This document shows positions 33,494 to 42,096 of a stretch of DNA of 64,000 bases, piece after piece. Each line of letters starts with the position of its first letter. The first letter of the stretch is position 1. Source of the stretch: Streptomyces sp. NBC_01306. Lineage in GTDB: Bacteria; Actinomycetota; Actinomycetes; Streptomycetales; Streptomycetaceae. The notes under the pieces are model-generated. The model made no database searches and was not told the DNA's origin. It saw only the letters and a list, made by a program, of their open reading frames with translations. Where the stretch lies: NCBI RefSeq assembly GCF_026340465.1, contig NZ_JAPEPC010000001.1, positions 6,186,501-6,250,500 of the forward strand. Reading direction: 5' to 3'. Both the position numbers and the translations under genes were made by a program.

Positions 33494-34723
33494 ATGTATG
33501 CCTGGCCCGCTTCTGAGGTTCCCGCCCTGCCCGGCAAGGGCGCCGACCTCCAGATCCACTCCACCGCGACCGGCGGACGAGTAACCCTCGACCCCGGCCC
33601 CGTCGCCCGCATCTACGTCTGCGGCATCACGCCGTACGACGCGACGCACATCGGTCATGCGGCGACCTACAACGCGTTCGACCTCGTTCAGCGCGTGTGG
33701 CTCGACACCAAGCGGCAGGTCCACTACGTCCAGAACGTGACCGACGTGGACGATCCGCTGCTGGAGCGGGCCGTACGCGACGGCGAGGACTGGACCGAGC
33801 TCGCGGAGCGCGAGACGGCACTCTTCCGCGAGGACATGACCGCGCTGCGGATGCTCCCGCCGCAGCACTTCATCGGAGCGGTCGAGGCCATACCCGGCAT
33901 CGTGCCGCTCGTCGAGCGGCTGCGTGACTGCGGGGCAGCCTACGAACTCGAAGGCGACATCTACTTCTCCGTGGAGAGCGACCCGCACTTCGGCGAGGTG
34001 TCGAACCTGGACGCGGAGGCGATGCGGCTGCTCTCGGCCGAGCGCGGCGGCGACCCCGAGCGGCCCGGCAAGAAGAACCCGCTGGACCCGATGCTCTGGC
34101 TGGGTGCCCGTGAGGGCGAGCCGAGCTGGGACGGCGCCTCCCTGGGCCCCGGCAGGCCCGGCTGGCACATCGAGTGCGTGGCCATCGCCCTCGACCACCT
34201 CGGGATGGGCTTCGACGTCCAGGGCGGCGGTTCCGACCTCGCCTTCCCGCACCACGAGATGGGCGCCTCGCACGCTCAGGTGCTGACCGGCGAGCACCCG
34301 TTCGCCCAGGCCTATGTGCACGCCGGCATGGTCGGTCTGGGCGGCGAGAAGATGTCCAAGTCCAAGGGCAATCTGGTCTTCGTGTCGAAGCTGCGCCACG
34401 AAGGCGTGGACCCGGCCGCGATCCGGCTCGCCCTGCTGGCCCACCACTACCGCTCGGACTGGGAGTGGACGGACCAGACCCTCCAGGACGCCGTGGAGCG
34501 GCTCGGCCGCTGGCGCGCCGCTGTCTCCCGGCCCGACGGACCGTCCGCCGACGCCCTGATCGAGGAGATCAGGCAGGCGCTCGCCGACGACCTCGACGCG
34601 CCCGCCGCGCTGCGCGCCGTGGACCGCTGGGCGGCTCTTCAGCAGTCCGGCGGCGGTACTGACGAGGGTGCGCCTGGCCTGGTGTCGCGCGCCGCCGACG
34701 CCCTGCTCGGAGTGGCCCTGTAA
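33494..34723 (+). CDS. mshC: Mycothiol ligase MshC
   Basis: A 409-residue ATP-dependent ligase joining L-cysteine to glucosaminyl-inositol in mycothiol synthesis, a paralogue of cysteinyl-tRNA synthetase. Seen: VCGITPYDATHIGHAATY with the HIGH motif and zinc Cys, the zinc-binding region GWHIECVAIALDHLG plus PHHEMGASHAQ, and the KMSKS loop in GGEKMSKSKGN. It lacks a tRNA anticodon domain, and its length equals that of S. coelicolor MshC (SCO1663). I use ATG 33494, not GTG 33488. A 7-bp inverted repeat GTGCCGA/TCGGCAC lies at 33426-33450 upstream. Confidence 0.95.
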   Translation: MYAWPASEVPALPGKGADLQIHSTATGGRVTLDPGPVARIYVCGITPYDATHIGHAATYNAFDLVQRVWLDTKRQVHYVQNVTDVDDPLLERAVRDGEDWTELAERETALFREDMTALRMLPPQHFIGAVEAIPGIVPLVERLRDCGAAYELEGDIYFSVESDPHFGEVSNLDAEAMRLLSAERGGDPERPGKKNPLDPMLWLGAREGEPSWDGASLGPGRPGWHIECVAIALDHLGMGFDVQGGGSDLAFPHHEMGASHAQVLTGEHPFAQAYVHAGMVGLGGEKMSKSKGNLVFVSKLRHEGVDPAAIRLALLAHHYRSDWEWTDQTLQDAVERLGRWRAAVSRPDGPSADALIEEIRQALADDLDAPAALRAVDRWAALQQSGGGTDEGAPGLVSRAADALLGVAL

Positions 34724-34744
34724 GGACGCCCCGCTCTTTCCCCG

Positions 34745-34777
34745 TCGCCCCCGGACTCCACAGGAGCCCGGGGGCGA
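34745..34777. terminator. Terminator between mshC and the PAC2 gene
   Basis: TCGCCCCCGG pairs with CCGGGGGCGA, and inside it CTCC pairs with GGAG, giving a long stem between two convergent genes. Confidence 0.75.
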
Positions 34778-34832
34778 TTCCGTTCCGCAGGACCGGGATT
34801 ACGGTCTGCCCCCGGAGGGGCCGCCGCCCTGA

Positions 34833-35855
34833 TCACTCCTCGGAGGAGTCCTCCGGGCCGTTCTCGTCGTCCGTCGGCTTGTTGCTCCCCGGGTCGGGCC
34901 GCTGCGGCTTCGGGGGCCGGGAGCGGTTGCCGGGGCCGGAGCTGTCCCGCCGGTAGTTGCTGCCCTCGCCGCCGTCCGTGGCGTGTCCGCCGCCGGCCTG
35001 GCCCGGTCCTGGACCGCCGTCACGGCGGCGCAGATACCGCTCGAACTCCCGGGCGATGGCCTCGCCGGACGCCTCGGGGAGCTCCGCGGTGTCGCGTGCC
35101 TCCTCCAGCGTCTGGACGTACTCCGCCACCTCGCTGTCCTCCGCGGCCAGTTGGTCCACGCCGACCTGCCAGGCCCGTGCGTCCTCGGGCAGTTCGCCCA
35201 GCGGGATCCGCAGGTCGATCAGGTCTTCCAGCCGGTTCAGCAGAGCGAGCGTCGCCTTCGGGTTGGGCGGCTGCGACACGTAGTGCGGAACGGCGGCCCA
35301 GAGGCTCACCGCGGGCACACCGGCGTGGGTGCACGCCTCCTGGAGGATGCCGACGATGCCGGTCGGACCCTCGTACCGCGTCTCCTCCAGGTCCATCGTC
35401 CTGGCCAGATCCGCGTCCGACGTGACTCCGCTGACCGGCACCGGCCTGGTGTGCGGGGTGTCGCCGAGCAGCGCGCCCAGGATCACCACCATCTCGACGC
35501 CCAGTTCATGGGCGAAGCCCAGGATCTCGTTGCAGAACGAGCGCCAGCGCATGGACGGTTCGATCCCCCGGACCAGCACCAGGTCGCGCGGCTTGTCGCC
35601 GGTCACCCGGATCACGGAGAGCCGGGTCGTCGGCCAAGTGACCTTGCGTACCCCGCCGTCCAGCCACACCGTGGGCCGGTTGACCTGGAAGTCGTAGTAG
35701 TCCTCGGCGTCGAGCGCCGCGAACACCTCGCCCTTCCACTCCCGGTCCAGATGGGCGACCGCGGTGGAGGCTGCGTCGCCGGCGTCGTTCCAGCCCTCGA
35801 ACGCGGCCACCATGACCGGGTCGATCAGCTCGGGAACCCCCTCGAGCTCGATCAC
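34833..35855 (-). CDS. PAC2 family protein
   Basis: A 340-residue protein of the PAC2 family, related to proteasome-assembly chaperones. Conserved stretches are MVAAFEGWNDAGDAASTAV, LVLVRGIEPSMRWRSF, ILGALLGDTPHTRPVPV and VSLWAAVPHYVSQPPNPKA. The C-terminus (from about residue 280) is a disordered Gly/Pro/Arg and acidic tail. In actinobacteria it is regularly found next to mshC, as SCO1662 is. A role in proteasome assembly has not been shown in bacteria. Confidence 0.9.
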   Translation of the reverse strand: MIELEGVPELIDPVMVAAFEGWNDAGDAASTAVAHLDREWKGEVFAALDAEDYYDFQVNRPTVWLDGGVRKVTWPTTRLSVIRVTGDKPRDLVLVRGIEPSMRWRSFCNEILGFAHELGVEMVVILGALLGDTPHTRPVPVSGVTSDADLARTMDLEETRYEGPTGIVGILQEACTHAGVPAVSLWAAVPHYVSQPPNPKATLALLNRLEDLIDLRIPLGELPEDARAWQVGVDQLAAEDSEVAEYVQTLEEARDTAELPEASGEAIAREFERYLRRRDGGPGPGQAGGGHATDGGEGSNYRRDSSGPGNRSRPPKPQRPDPGSNKPTDDENGPEDSSEE

Positions 35856-36093
35856 CCAGTGCCTCCCTCCGAAGTTCTTCTCTTACGGACCAACCTTACG
35901 GCTTCCCGGGTGCCCGGACGCAGCCCTTGCGCACGCCCCCGTACAACCCGGCGTACGTCCCGGCGTGCACCGGGTTGTACGTCCCGGCAACTGGACGAGC
36001 CGTTCCGGCAGTCTGCCCATATCGAACCGATTCATCCGAGCTGTACCGGTCAAATTTCGTCCCACCTCTGGACGCTGCGGCATGTACGGGGCT

Positions 36094-36107
36094 ATACATC
36101 GGATGAC
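36094..36107. promoter_or_regulatory. Fucose-regulon operator, catabolic operon copy
   Basis: ATACATCGGATGAC is the reverse-complement form of the GACATCCGATGTAT site with a single mismatch (13 of 14). It overlaps a possible -10 box (TATACA, 36093-36098) with TGGACG 18 bp upstream, so a bound regulator would block the promoter 60 bp before the dehydratase start. Confidence 0.65.
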
Positions 36108-36123
36108 AAATTAAAGGTCCGAT

Positions 36124-36156
36124 GTTCTTAACGGTTCTTACCAACGTTCTTACCAA
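36124..36156 (+). repeat. Triple GTTCTTA direct repeats before the fuconate operon
   Basis: GTTCTTAAC, GTTCTTACCAA and GTTCTTACCAA occur in a row with 10- and 12-bp spacing; the last two are perfect 11-bp repeats (36134-36144, 36146-36156). They end 10 bp before the dehydratase ATG, in the transcript leader. Confidence 0.75.
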
Positions 36157-36166
36157 GGGAGTGTGG

Positions 36167-37492
36167 ATGAGTCCGACCGTCACGGGGTTCGAGGTCCACG
36201 ACATCCGATTCCCCACCTCGGAACAGCTCGACGGCTCGGACGCCATGAACCCGGACCCCGACTACTCGGCGGCCTATGTGGTGCTCAGCACCGATCTGCC
36301 GGGCGGTGTCGCGGGACATGGCTTCTGTTTCACCATCGGGCGCGGCAACGACGTCATCGCCGCCGCCATCGAAGCGCTGCGGCCCTACGTGGAGGGGCGG
36401 CCCGCGCCGCTCACCGCCGCCGGGCTCGCGGAGCTGCACCACGATCTCACCCACGACTCGCAGCTGCGCTGGCTCGGCCCCGAGAAGGGGGTGATGCACA
36501 TGGCGGCGGGCGCGGTCATCAACGCCGCCTGGGACCTGGCGGCCACCGTCGCGGGCAAGCCGGTCTGGGAGTTCCTGGCCGGGATGACACCGGAGGAGCT
36601 CGTCTCGCTGGTCGACTTCCGCTATCTGACCGACGCCCTCACCCCCGACGAGGCCCTCGCCATCCTGCGCGCCGCCGAACCCGGCCGCGCCGAACGGGCC
36701 GCCCTGCTGCGCGCCGACGGCTACCCCGCGTACACCACGTCGCCCGGCTGGCTCGGGTACTCCGACGAGAAGCTGGTGCGGCTCGCCCAGGAGGCGGTCG
36801 ACGCCGGCTTCGGACAGATCAAGCTGAAGGTCGGCGCCGACCTGGACGACGACGTCCGCAGGATGAAGCTGGCCCGCGCGGCCGTCGGCCCCGGCATCCG
36901 GGTCGCCGTGGACGCCAACCAGCGCTGGGACGTCGCGGACGCGCTGCGGTGGATGGACGCGCTCGCCCCGTACGACCCGCACTGGATCGAGGAGCCGACC
37001 AGCCCCGACGACATCCTGGGCCACGCGGCGGTCAGATCCGGGCAGCCCGTGAAGGTCGCCACCGGTGAGCACGTCGCCAACCGGGTCGTCTTCAAGCAGC
37101 TGCTCCAGGCCGGCGCCGTCGACTTCGTACAGATCGACGCGGCCCGGGTCGCCGGAGTCAACGAGAACCTCGCGATCCTGCTGCTCGCGGCCAAGTTCGG
37201 CGTCCCGGTCTGCCCGCACGCGGGCGGCGTCGGACTGTGCGAGCTGGTCCAGCACCTGGCGATGTTCGACTTCGTCGCCGTGTCGGGCAGCCAGGACGAC
37301 CGCGTCATCGAGTACGTGGACCATCTGCACGAACACTTCACCGACCCCGCGGTGATCGAGGGCGGACGCTATCTGGCGCCCCGCGCCCCGGGCTTCTCCG
37401 CCCGTATGCACCCCGCTTCCCTCGCCGCACACCGCTACCCCGACGGGCCCGTCTGGCAGGCCCGCCGCACCACCGAGGAGGTCAACTCGTGA
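36167..37492 (+). CDS. L-fuconate dehydratase, enolase superfamily
   Basis: A 441-residue enolase-superfamily enzyme converting L-fuconate to 2-keto-3-deoxy-L-fuconate. The N-terminal capping domain has DPDYSAAYVVLSTD, as in known fuconate dehydratases. The barrel carries the base Lys in QIKLKVGAD (KxK), metal ligands in VDANQRWD, IEEPTSPDD and TGEHVANRVVFKQ, and the second base region in CPHAGGVGLCE. This is the mandelate-racemase subgroup pattern. ATG 36167 follows AAGGGAG. It is the first gene of an operon with an SDR and a sugar importer. Confidence 0.9.
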   Translation: MSPTVTGFEVHDIRFPTSEQLDGSDAMNPDPDYSAAYVVLSTDLPGGVAGHGFCFTIGRGNDVIAAAIEALRPYVEGRPAPLTAAGLAELHHDLTHDSQLRWLGPEKGVMHMAAGAVINAAWDLAATVAGKPVWEFLAGMTPEELVSLVDFRYLTDALTPDEALAILRAAEPGRAERAALLRADGYPAYTTSPGWLGYSDEKLVRLAQEAVDAGFGQIKLKVGADLDDDVRRMKLARAAVGPGIRVAVDANQRWDVADALRWMDALAPYDPHWIEEPTSPDDILGHAAVRSGQPVKVATGEHVANRVVFKQLLQAGAVDFVQIDAARVAGVNENLAILLLAAKFGVPVCPHAGGVGLCELVQHLAMFDFVAVSGSQDDRVIEYVDHLHEHFTDPAVIEGGRYLAPRAPGFSARMHPASLAAHRYPDGPVWQARRTTEEVNS

Positions 37493-38268
37493 CCACTGCA
37501 CGCGACTTCGAAGGGCTCGGCGCCCTGGTCACCGGCGGAGCTTCCGGCATCGGAGCCGCCATCGCCACCGAGCTGCTCGCCCGGGGCGCCCGGGTCGCCG
37601 TACTCGACCGCGAGACCGAGGGAGCGCCGGACGGCACCCTCGCGCTCAAGGCGGACGTCACCGACGACGGCGCGGTACGGGAGGCGGTCGACGCCGCGGC
37701 GGCCGAGTTCGGCGCACTGCACACGGTGGTGTCCAACGCGGGCATCGGCGCCGTCGGCACGGTCGCCGACAACCCCGACGACGAGTGGCAGCGGGTCCTG
37801 GACATCAACGTCCTCGGTATGGTCCGCACCGCCCGCCACGCGCTGCCGCACCTGCGCCGTTCGGCCGCCGAGCGGCCCGGCTGCGTCTCCGTCACCCACA
37901 CCTGCTCGATCGCCGCGACCGCCGGCCTGCCGCAGCGCGCCCTCTACAGCGCCAGCAAGGGCGCGGTCCTCTCGCTGACCCTGGCCATGGCGGCCGACCA
38001 CGTACGGGAGGGCATCCGGGTCAACTGCGTCAACCCCGGTACCGCGGACACCCCGTGGGTCGGGCGGCTGCTCGGCCAGGCCGACGACCCGGCCGCCGAG
38101 CGCGCGGCGCTCAACGCCCGCCAGCCCACCGGCCGGCTGGTCACCGCCGAAGAGGTGGCGGCGGCCGTCCTCTACCTCGCGAGCCCCGCGGCGGCGGCCG
38201 TCACCGGGACGGCACTCGCGGTCGACGGCGGAATGCAGGGACTGCGCCTGCGCCCCGCCGCCGACTGA
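37489..38268 (+). CDS. SDR oxidoreductase, 2-keto-3-deoxy-L-fuconate or L-fucose dehydrogenase
   Basis: A 259-residue short-chain dehydrogenase. It has TGGASGIG near residue 15, an acidic residue after the second strand (VAVLDRE) favouring NAD over NADP, SNAG near 80, catalytic Ser in THTCSIAATAG and YSASK, and the C-terminus AVDGGMQGL. The GTG start overlaps the dehydratase stop by 4 bp (GTGA). In the non-phosphorylating fucose pathway such an SDR acts either on L-fucose or on the dehydratase product; coupling to the dehydratase favours the latter. The choice is inference. Confidence 0.82.
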   Translation: MTTARDFEGLGALVTGGASGIGAAIATELLARGARVAVLDRETEGAPDGTLALKADVTDDGAVREAVDAAAAEFGALHTVVSNAGIGAVGTVADNPDDEWQRVLDINVLGMVRTARHALPHLRRSAAERPGCVSVTHTCSIAATAGLPQRALYSASKGAVLSLTLAMAADHVREGIRVNCVNPGTADTPWVGRLLGQADDPAAERAALNARQPTGRLVTAEEVAAAVLYLASPAAAAVTGTALAVDGGMQGLRLRPAAD

Positions 38269-38280
38269 GCAGAAGCGAAC

Positions 38281-38319
38281 GCACTGAACACACGCACTGA
38301 ACACACGCACTGAACACAC
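38281..38319 (+). repeat. Three tandem 13-bp repeats
   Basis: GCACTGAACACAC occurs three times head to tail without mismatch between the SDR stop codon and the binding-protein gene. It contains no gene and differs from the GC-rich surroundings. Confidence 0.9.
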
Positions 38320-38372
38320 CGGGCCGCACGGCCGACAGAGCATCAAGCGCCACTATCAAGGACGGGACACCA

Positions 38373-39410
38373 ATGAGAGTGCGTACAACGAGTGCGGCGG
38401 CCTGCGCCGTACTGCTGGCCGTGACCGCCCTCGCGGGCTGCAACCGCGACTCCGGCAGCGGTTCGGAGGACAAGAAGGTCGGCATCGATCTGCCGCGCAG
38501 CGACAGCGACTTCTGGAACTCCTACCAGCAGTACATCAAGAAGGGCGTCGCGGCCGGTGAGGTCAAGGCGCTCCCGCTGACCAACTCGCAGAACGACATC
38601 GGCAAGCTCGTCGCCAACGTCCAGACGTTCAGCGACCAGGGCGCCAAGGCCGTCGTGATGGCGCCGCAGGACACCGGGGCCATCGCCTCGACGCTGCAGA
38701 ACCTCAACAAGAAGAAGATTCCCGTCATCAGTGTCGACACCCGCCCCGACAAGGGCGACGTCTACATGGTGGTCCGCGCAGACAACCGCGCGTACGGCGA
38801 GAACGCCTGCAAGTACCTCGGCAAGCAGCTGAAGGGCAAGGGCAAGGTCGTCGAGTTCCAGGGCGACCTGTCGTCGATCAACGGCCGGGACCGCTCCGTC
38901 GCCTTCAAGTCCTGCATGACCAAGAACTTCCCCAAGATCAAGGTCTTCGAGCTGGCCACCGACTGGAAGGGCGATGTCGCATCGGCCAAGCTCCAGTCCA
39001 CACTGGCCGCCAACCCCGACATCAACGGGATCTACATGCAGGCGGGCGGTGTCTTCCTGCAGCCCACGCTCGCGCTCCTGGAGCAGAAGAAGCTGCTGAA
39101 GCCGGCCGGCACCAAGGGCCACATCACGATCATCTCCAACGACGGCATCCCGGAGGAGTTCGACGCGATCAAGGCCGGGAAGATCGACGCGACCATCTCC
39201 CAGCCCGCCGACCTCTACGCCAAGTACGCGCTGTACTACGCCAAGGCGGCCGTCGACGGCAAGAAGTTCAAGGTGGGCCCGACCGACCACGACTCCCACA
39301 TCATCAAGATCCCGAACGGCTACGAGGACCAGCTCCCCGCGCCGCTCGTGACCAAGGCCAACGTGAACGACCCGAAGCTGTGGGCCAATCAGCTGGGGAA
39401 GAAGAACTGA
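38373..39410 (+). CDS. Sugar ABC transporter substrate-binding lipoprotein
   Basis: A 345-residue ribose-type (cluster B) binding protein. The lipobox LAGC places the lipidated Cys at residue 23, so the mature protein is anchored on the outer membrane face. The fold is recognisable from VGIDLPRSDSDFWNSYQQYI, AVVMAPQDTGAIASTLQNL, INGIYMQAGGVFLQPTLALL and IDATISQPADLYAKYALYY. Context makes L-fucose or a fucoside its likely ligand. The ATPase gene starts 2 bp after its stop. Lys-rich composition is normal for the class. Confidence 0.9.
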   Translation: MRVRTTSAAACAVLLAVTALAGCNRDSGSGSEDKKVGIDLPRSDSDFWNSYQQYIKKGVAAGEVKALPLTNSQNDIGKLVANVQTFSDQGAKAVVMAPQDTGAIASTLQNLNKKKIPVISVDTRPDKGDVYMVVRADNRAYGENACKYLGKQLKGKGKVVEFQGDLSSINGRDRSVAFKSCMTKNFPKIKVFELATDWKGDVASAKLQSTLAANPDINGIYMQAGGVFLQPTLALLEQKKLLKPAGTKGHITIISNDGIPEEFDAIKAGKIDATISQPADLYAKYALYYAKAAVDGKKFKVGPTDHDSHIIKIPNGYEDQLPAPLVTKANVNDPKLWANQLGKKN

Positions 39411-39412
39411 CG

Positions 39413-40948
39413 ATGCCCGATGCACCCGCGGTTCATGCGCAGGGCATCGTCAAGCGCTTCGGTCCCACCGTCGCGCTCGACGATGTCCGCCTGACAGTCC
39501 AGCCCGGTGAGTCGCACGCCCTGGTCGGGCGCAACGGCGCCGGAAAGTCCACCCTCGTCAGCGTCATCACCGGACTCCACAAGCCGGACGCGGGGACGGT
39601 CACCTTCAGCGGTGAGCCCGCGCCCGCCTTCGGCGACACCATGGCCTGGCAGTCGAAGGTCGCCTGTGTCTACCAGAAGTCCATGGCCGTCCCCGATCTC
39701 ACCGTGGCCGAGAACCTCTTCCTGAACAACTTCGGCATCGACCGCGGTGCGCGGGGCGGCCGCTGGATCAGCTGGTCCGGGCTGCGCAAGCGGGCCGCGG
39801 CGCTGCTCGCGGAGTACGGGGTGAACATCGACCCCAGTACCCGCGCGAAGGACCTCTCCGTCGAACAGGTGCAGTTCGTGGAGATCGCCCGCGCGCTGTC
39901 CTTCGGGGCCCGGCTGATCATCCTCGACGAACCCACCGCTCAGCTCGACGCACGGGGGATCCAGAGCCTGTTCACCAAGCTCAGGGACCTCCAGAGCCAG
40001 GGGGTGGCGTTCCTCTTCATCTCGCACCACCTCCAGGAGGTGTACGAGCTGTGCACCGCGGTCACGGTCTACCGCGACGCCCGGCACGTCCTGACGGCGC
40101 CCGTCGCCGAACTGGGCAAGGCCGATCTGGTCGCCGCCATGACCGGTGAGTCCGCGACGGGCCCGGTGGCCTGGCACGCGGCCTCCGGTGCCGGGCCGAC
40201 GGCCGCGACCGGGACGGAGGAGCCCGTCCTGCGCACCGAAGGGCTCGCCGTCGACGGCGAGTTCGAGCCGCTGGACATCGAGGTGCACCCCGGTGAGGTG
40301 CTGGGTATCGCGGGCGCCGCGGCCAGTGGCAACACCGCGCTGGGGGAGACGCTCGTCGGTATGCGCAGGGCGACCTCCGGGCGGGTCTCGGTCCGGGGCC
40401 GCGAGGTCAGACCGGGCAGCGTGCCGCACGCCCTGAACGCGGGGATCGGCTACATCCCGGAGGACCGGCACCGCCAGGGTCTGGTCCTGGAGCGCAGCGT
40501 GGCGGAGAACGCCACCCTGACGGTCGCCGACCAGCTGGGGCCGTGGGGGACCGTACTCCCCTCCCGTACCCGGGAGTTCGCGAGGACGATGATCTCCTCG
40601 CTGGACATCAAGACCACCGGGCCCGACCAGAAGGTCTCCGGGCTCTCCGGCGGCAACCAGCAGAAGGTGGTGGTGGCCCGTGCGCTGGCCCGTAACCCCA
40701 GCACGCTGGTGGCGGTACGGCCGACGGCCGGCGTGGACATCAAGTCCAAGGACTCGCTCCTGGGCGTGGTGCGGCGGGTCGCCGACGAGGGCAACGCCGC
40801 CGTGATCATCTCCGACGAACTCGACGACCTGCGGGTGTGCGACCGGGTGGTCGCGCTCTTCCACGGGCGGGTGGTCGCCGAATACGACAGTGGGTGGACG
40901 GACGGGGAACTGGTCGCCGCCATGGAAGGTGTGGGGGAACGGGCATGA
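39413..40948 (+). CDS. Sugar ABC transporter ATPase with two ABC domains (RbsA type)
   Basis: A 511-residue fused ATPase. Domain one has Walker A GRNGAGKST (about 40-48), a signature-like LSVEQVQFVEIARAL and Walker B LIILDEPTAQLD. Domain two has a degenerate Walker A (GAAASGNTALG) but an intact signature LSGGNQQKVVVARAL and a changed Walker B (VAVRPTAGVDIKS). This division of labour is usual in RbsA/XylG-type importers, where only the first site hydrolyses well. It starts at ATG 39413 and overlaps the permease gene by 4 bp (ATGA). Confidence 0.9.
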   Translation: MPDAPAVHAQGIVKRFGPTVALDDVRLTVQPGESHALVGRNGAGKSTLVSVITGLHKPDAGTVTFSGEPAPAFGDTMAWQSKVACVYQKSMAVPDLTVAENLFLNNFGIDRGARGGRWISWSGLRKRAAALLAEYGVNIDPSTRAKDLSVEQVQFVEIARALSFGARLIILDEPTAQLDARGIQSLFTKLRDLQSQGVAFLFISHHLQEVYELCTAVTVYRDARHVLTAPVAELGKADLVAAMTGESATGPVAWHAASGAGPTAATGTEEPVLRTEGLAVDGEFEPLDIEVHPGEVLGIAGAAASGNTALGETLVGMRRATSGRVSVRGREVRPGSVPHALNAGIGYIPEDRHRQGLVLERSVAENATLTVADQLGPWGTVLPSRTREFARTMISSLDIKTTGPDQKVSGLSGGNQQKVVVARALARNPSTLVAVRPTAGVDIKSKDSLLGVVRRVADEGNAAVIISDELDDLRVCDRVVALFHGRVVAEYDSGWTDGELVAAMEGVGERA

Positions 40949-41979
40949 CCGACACGATCCGGCCGGCAGCGGCCGAGGAGACCAAGGTCCAGGTGAGCCC
41001 GGTACGCGCCAGGCTGGCCCTGGTCCGCTGGAGCGATTTCTCGCTCGTGCCGGTGATCCTGGTGCTGATGGTGATCGGATTCATCGTCTCGCCGGTGTTC
41101 CTGACGTCCCAGAACCTGATCAACGTCATCCAGCAGTCCTCCGAACTCAGCCTGCTGGTGCTGGCCCAGGCCTTCATCCTGATCTGCGGGCGGATGGACC
41201 TGTCACTGGAGTCGACGATCGGTATCGCGCCGGTCATCGCGCTGTGGCTGGTGCTGCCCTCGTCGGGCGACCGGTTCACCGGTCTGGGGCTGCTGCCCGC
41301 CTGGACGGCGATTCCGCTCTGCCTGCTCGCGGGTCTCGCGATCGGCGCGTTCAACGGCTTCCTGATGCTCAAGCTGCGCGTCAACGGCTTCATCGCGACG
41401 CTGGGCATGCTGATGATGCTCCGCGGGCTGCACATCGGGATCACCGAGGGCAAGTCGATCATCGATGTCCCGGCCTCGTTCAGCTACCTGGGCAGGGCCT
41501 CCTGGCTCGGCGCCCCCGCCGCGGTCTGGATCTGCCTGGCGCTGTTCGCCATCGGCGGGGCCGCGCTGGCGTGGACCCGGCACGGCCGGTCGCTGTACGC
41601 GATCGGCGGCAACCCGGAGGCGGCCCGCGCGGCCGGTATCCGGGTGGACCGGGTCACCTGGATCGTGCTGGCGATCGGCGGGCTGCTCGCGGCCTTCGCC
41701 GGAATCCTCTACACCGGCCACTACGGTTCGGTCGGCGCCGCCCAGGGCAAGGACATGATCTTCCAGGTCATGGCGGCCGCGGTCATCGGCGGCATCGGGC
41801 TGAAGGGCGGCCGGGGCACCATCTTCGGCGCGCTCACCGGTGTGCTCGCCCTCCAGCTGGTGGTCAATGTGATGACGCTCGCCGGGGTGCCCGGCCAGTG
41901 GGAGACGTTCCTCAACGGCGCGATCATCATCATCGCGCTGATCGCCTCCCGCTTCGCGAGCGGTGAGGAGCAGGACTGA
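40945..41979 (+). CDS. Sugar ABC transporter permease (RbsC type)
   Basis: A 344-residue inner-membrane protein with 8-10 helices. Family-typical stretches are LLVLAQAFILICGRMDLSLE near residue 70, NGFLMLKLRVNGFIATLGML, RHGRSLYAIGGNPEAARAAG and AAVIGGIGLKGGRGTIFGA. One gene encodes the permease, so it must work as a homodimer with the fused ATPase. It is the last gene of the fuconate operon; a strong stem-loop follows. Predicted cargo is L-fucose released outside by the GH95 enzyme. Confidence 0.9.
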   Translation: MTDTIRPAAAEETKVQVSPVRARLALVRWSDFSLVPVILVLMVIGFIVSPVFLTSQNLINVIQQSSELSLLVLAQAFILICGRMDLSLESTIGIAPVIALWLVLPSSGDRFTGLGLLPAWTAIPLCLLAGLAIGAFNGFLMLKLRVNGFIATLGMLMMLRGLHIGITEGKSIIDVPASFSYLGRASWLGAPAAVWICLALFAIGGAALAWTRHGRSLYAIGGNPEAARAAGIRVDRVTWIVLAIGGLLAAFAGILYTGHYGSVGAAQGKDMIFQVMAAAVIGGIGLKGGRGTIFGALTGVLALQLVVNVMTLAGVPGQWETFLNGAIIIIALIASRFASGEEQD

Positions 41980-42047
41980 CGGACGCGCCACCCCGGCCCG
42001 CCCCGGGACGTACACCCAGGGCGCGCCACCGGGACGCACTCGCAGTA

Positions 42048-42092
42048 GGGGCCCCCGGGGCCTGGCCATCGCGGCCCGGCCCCGGGGGCCCC
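42048..42092. terminator. Perfect 15-bp stem between convergent genes
   Basis: GGGGCCCCCGGGGCC (42048-42062) pairs with GGCCCCGGGGGCCCC (42078-42092) without mismatch, ending both the fuconate operon and the convergent regulator gene. Confidence 0.8.
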
Positions 42093-42096
42093 GTAC

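Larger units (their letters stand above)
35856..36166. other. 311-bp divergent intergenic region with fucose operon promoter
   Basis: No gene is visible. The left 200 bp are unusually AT-tolerant and contain repeated GTAC-rich stretches (GTACAACCCGGCGTACGTCC). The right part holds the operator at 36094-36107 and the GTTCTTA repeats at 36124-36156, described separately. The left edge must also contain the promoter of the PAC2 gene, which I cannot pinpoint. Confidence 0.6.
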
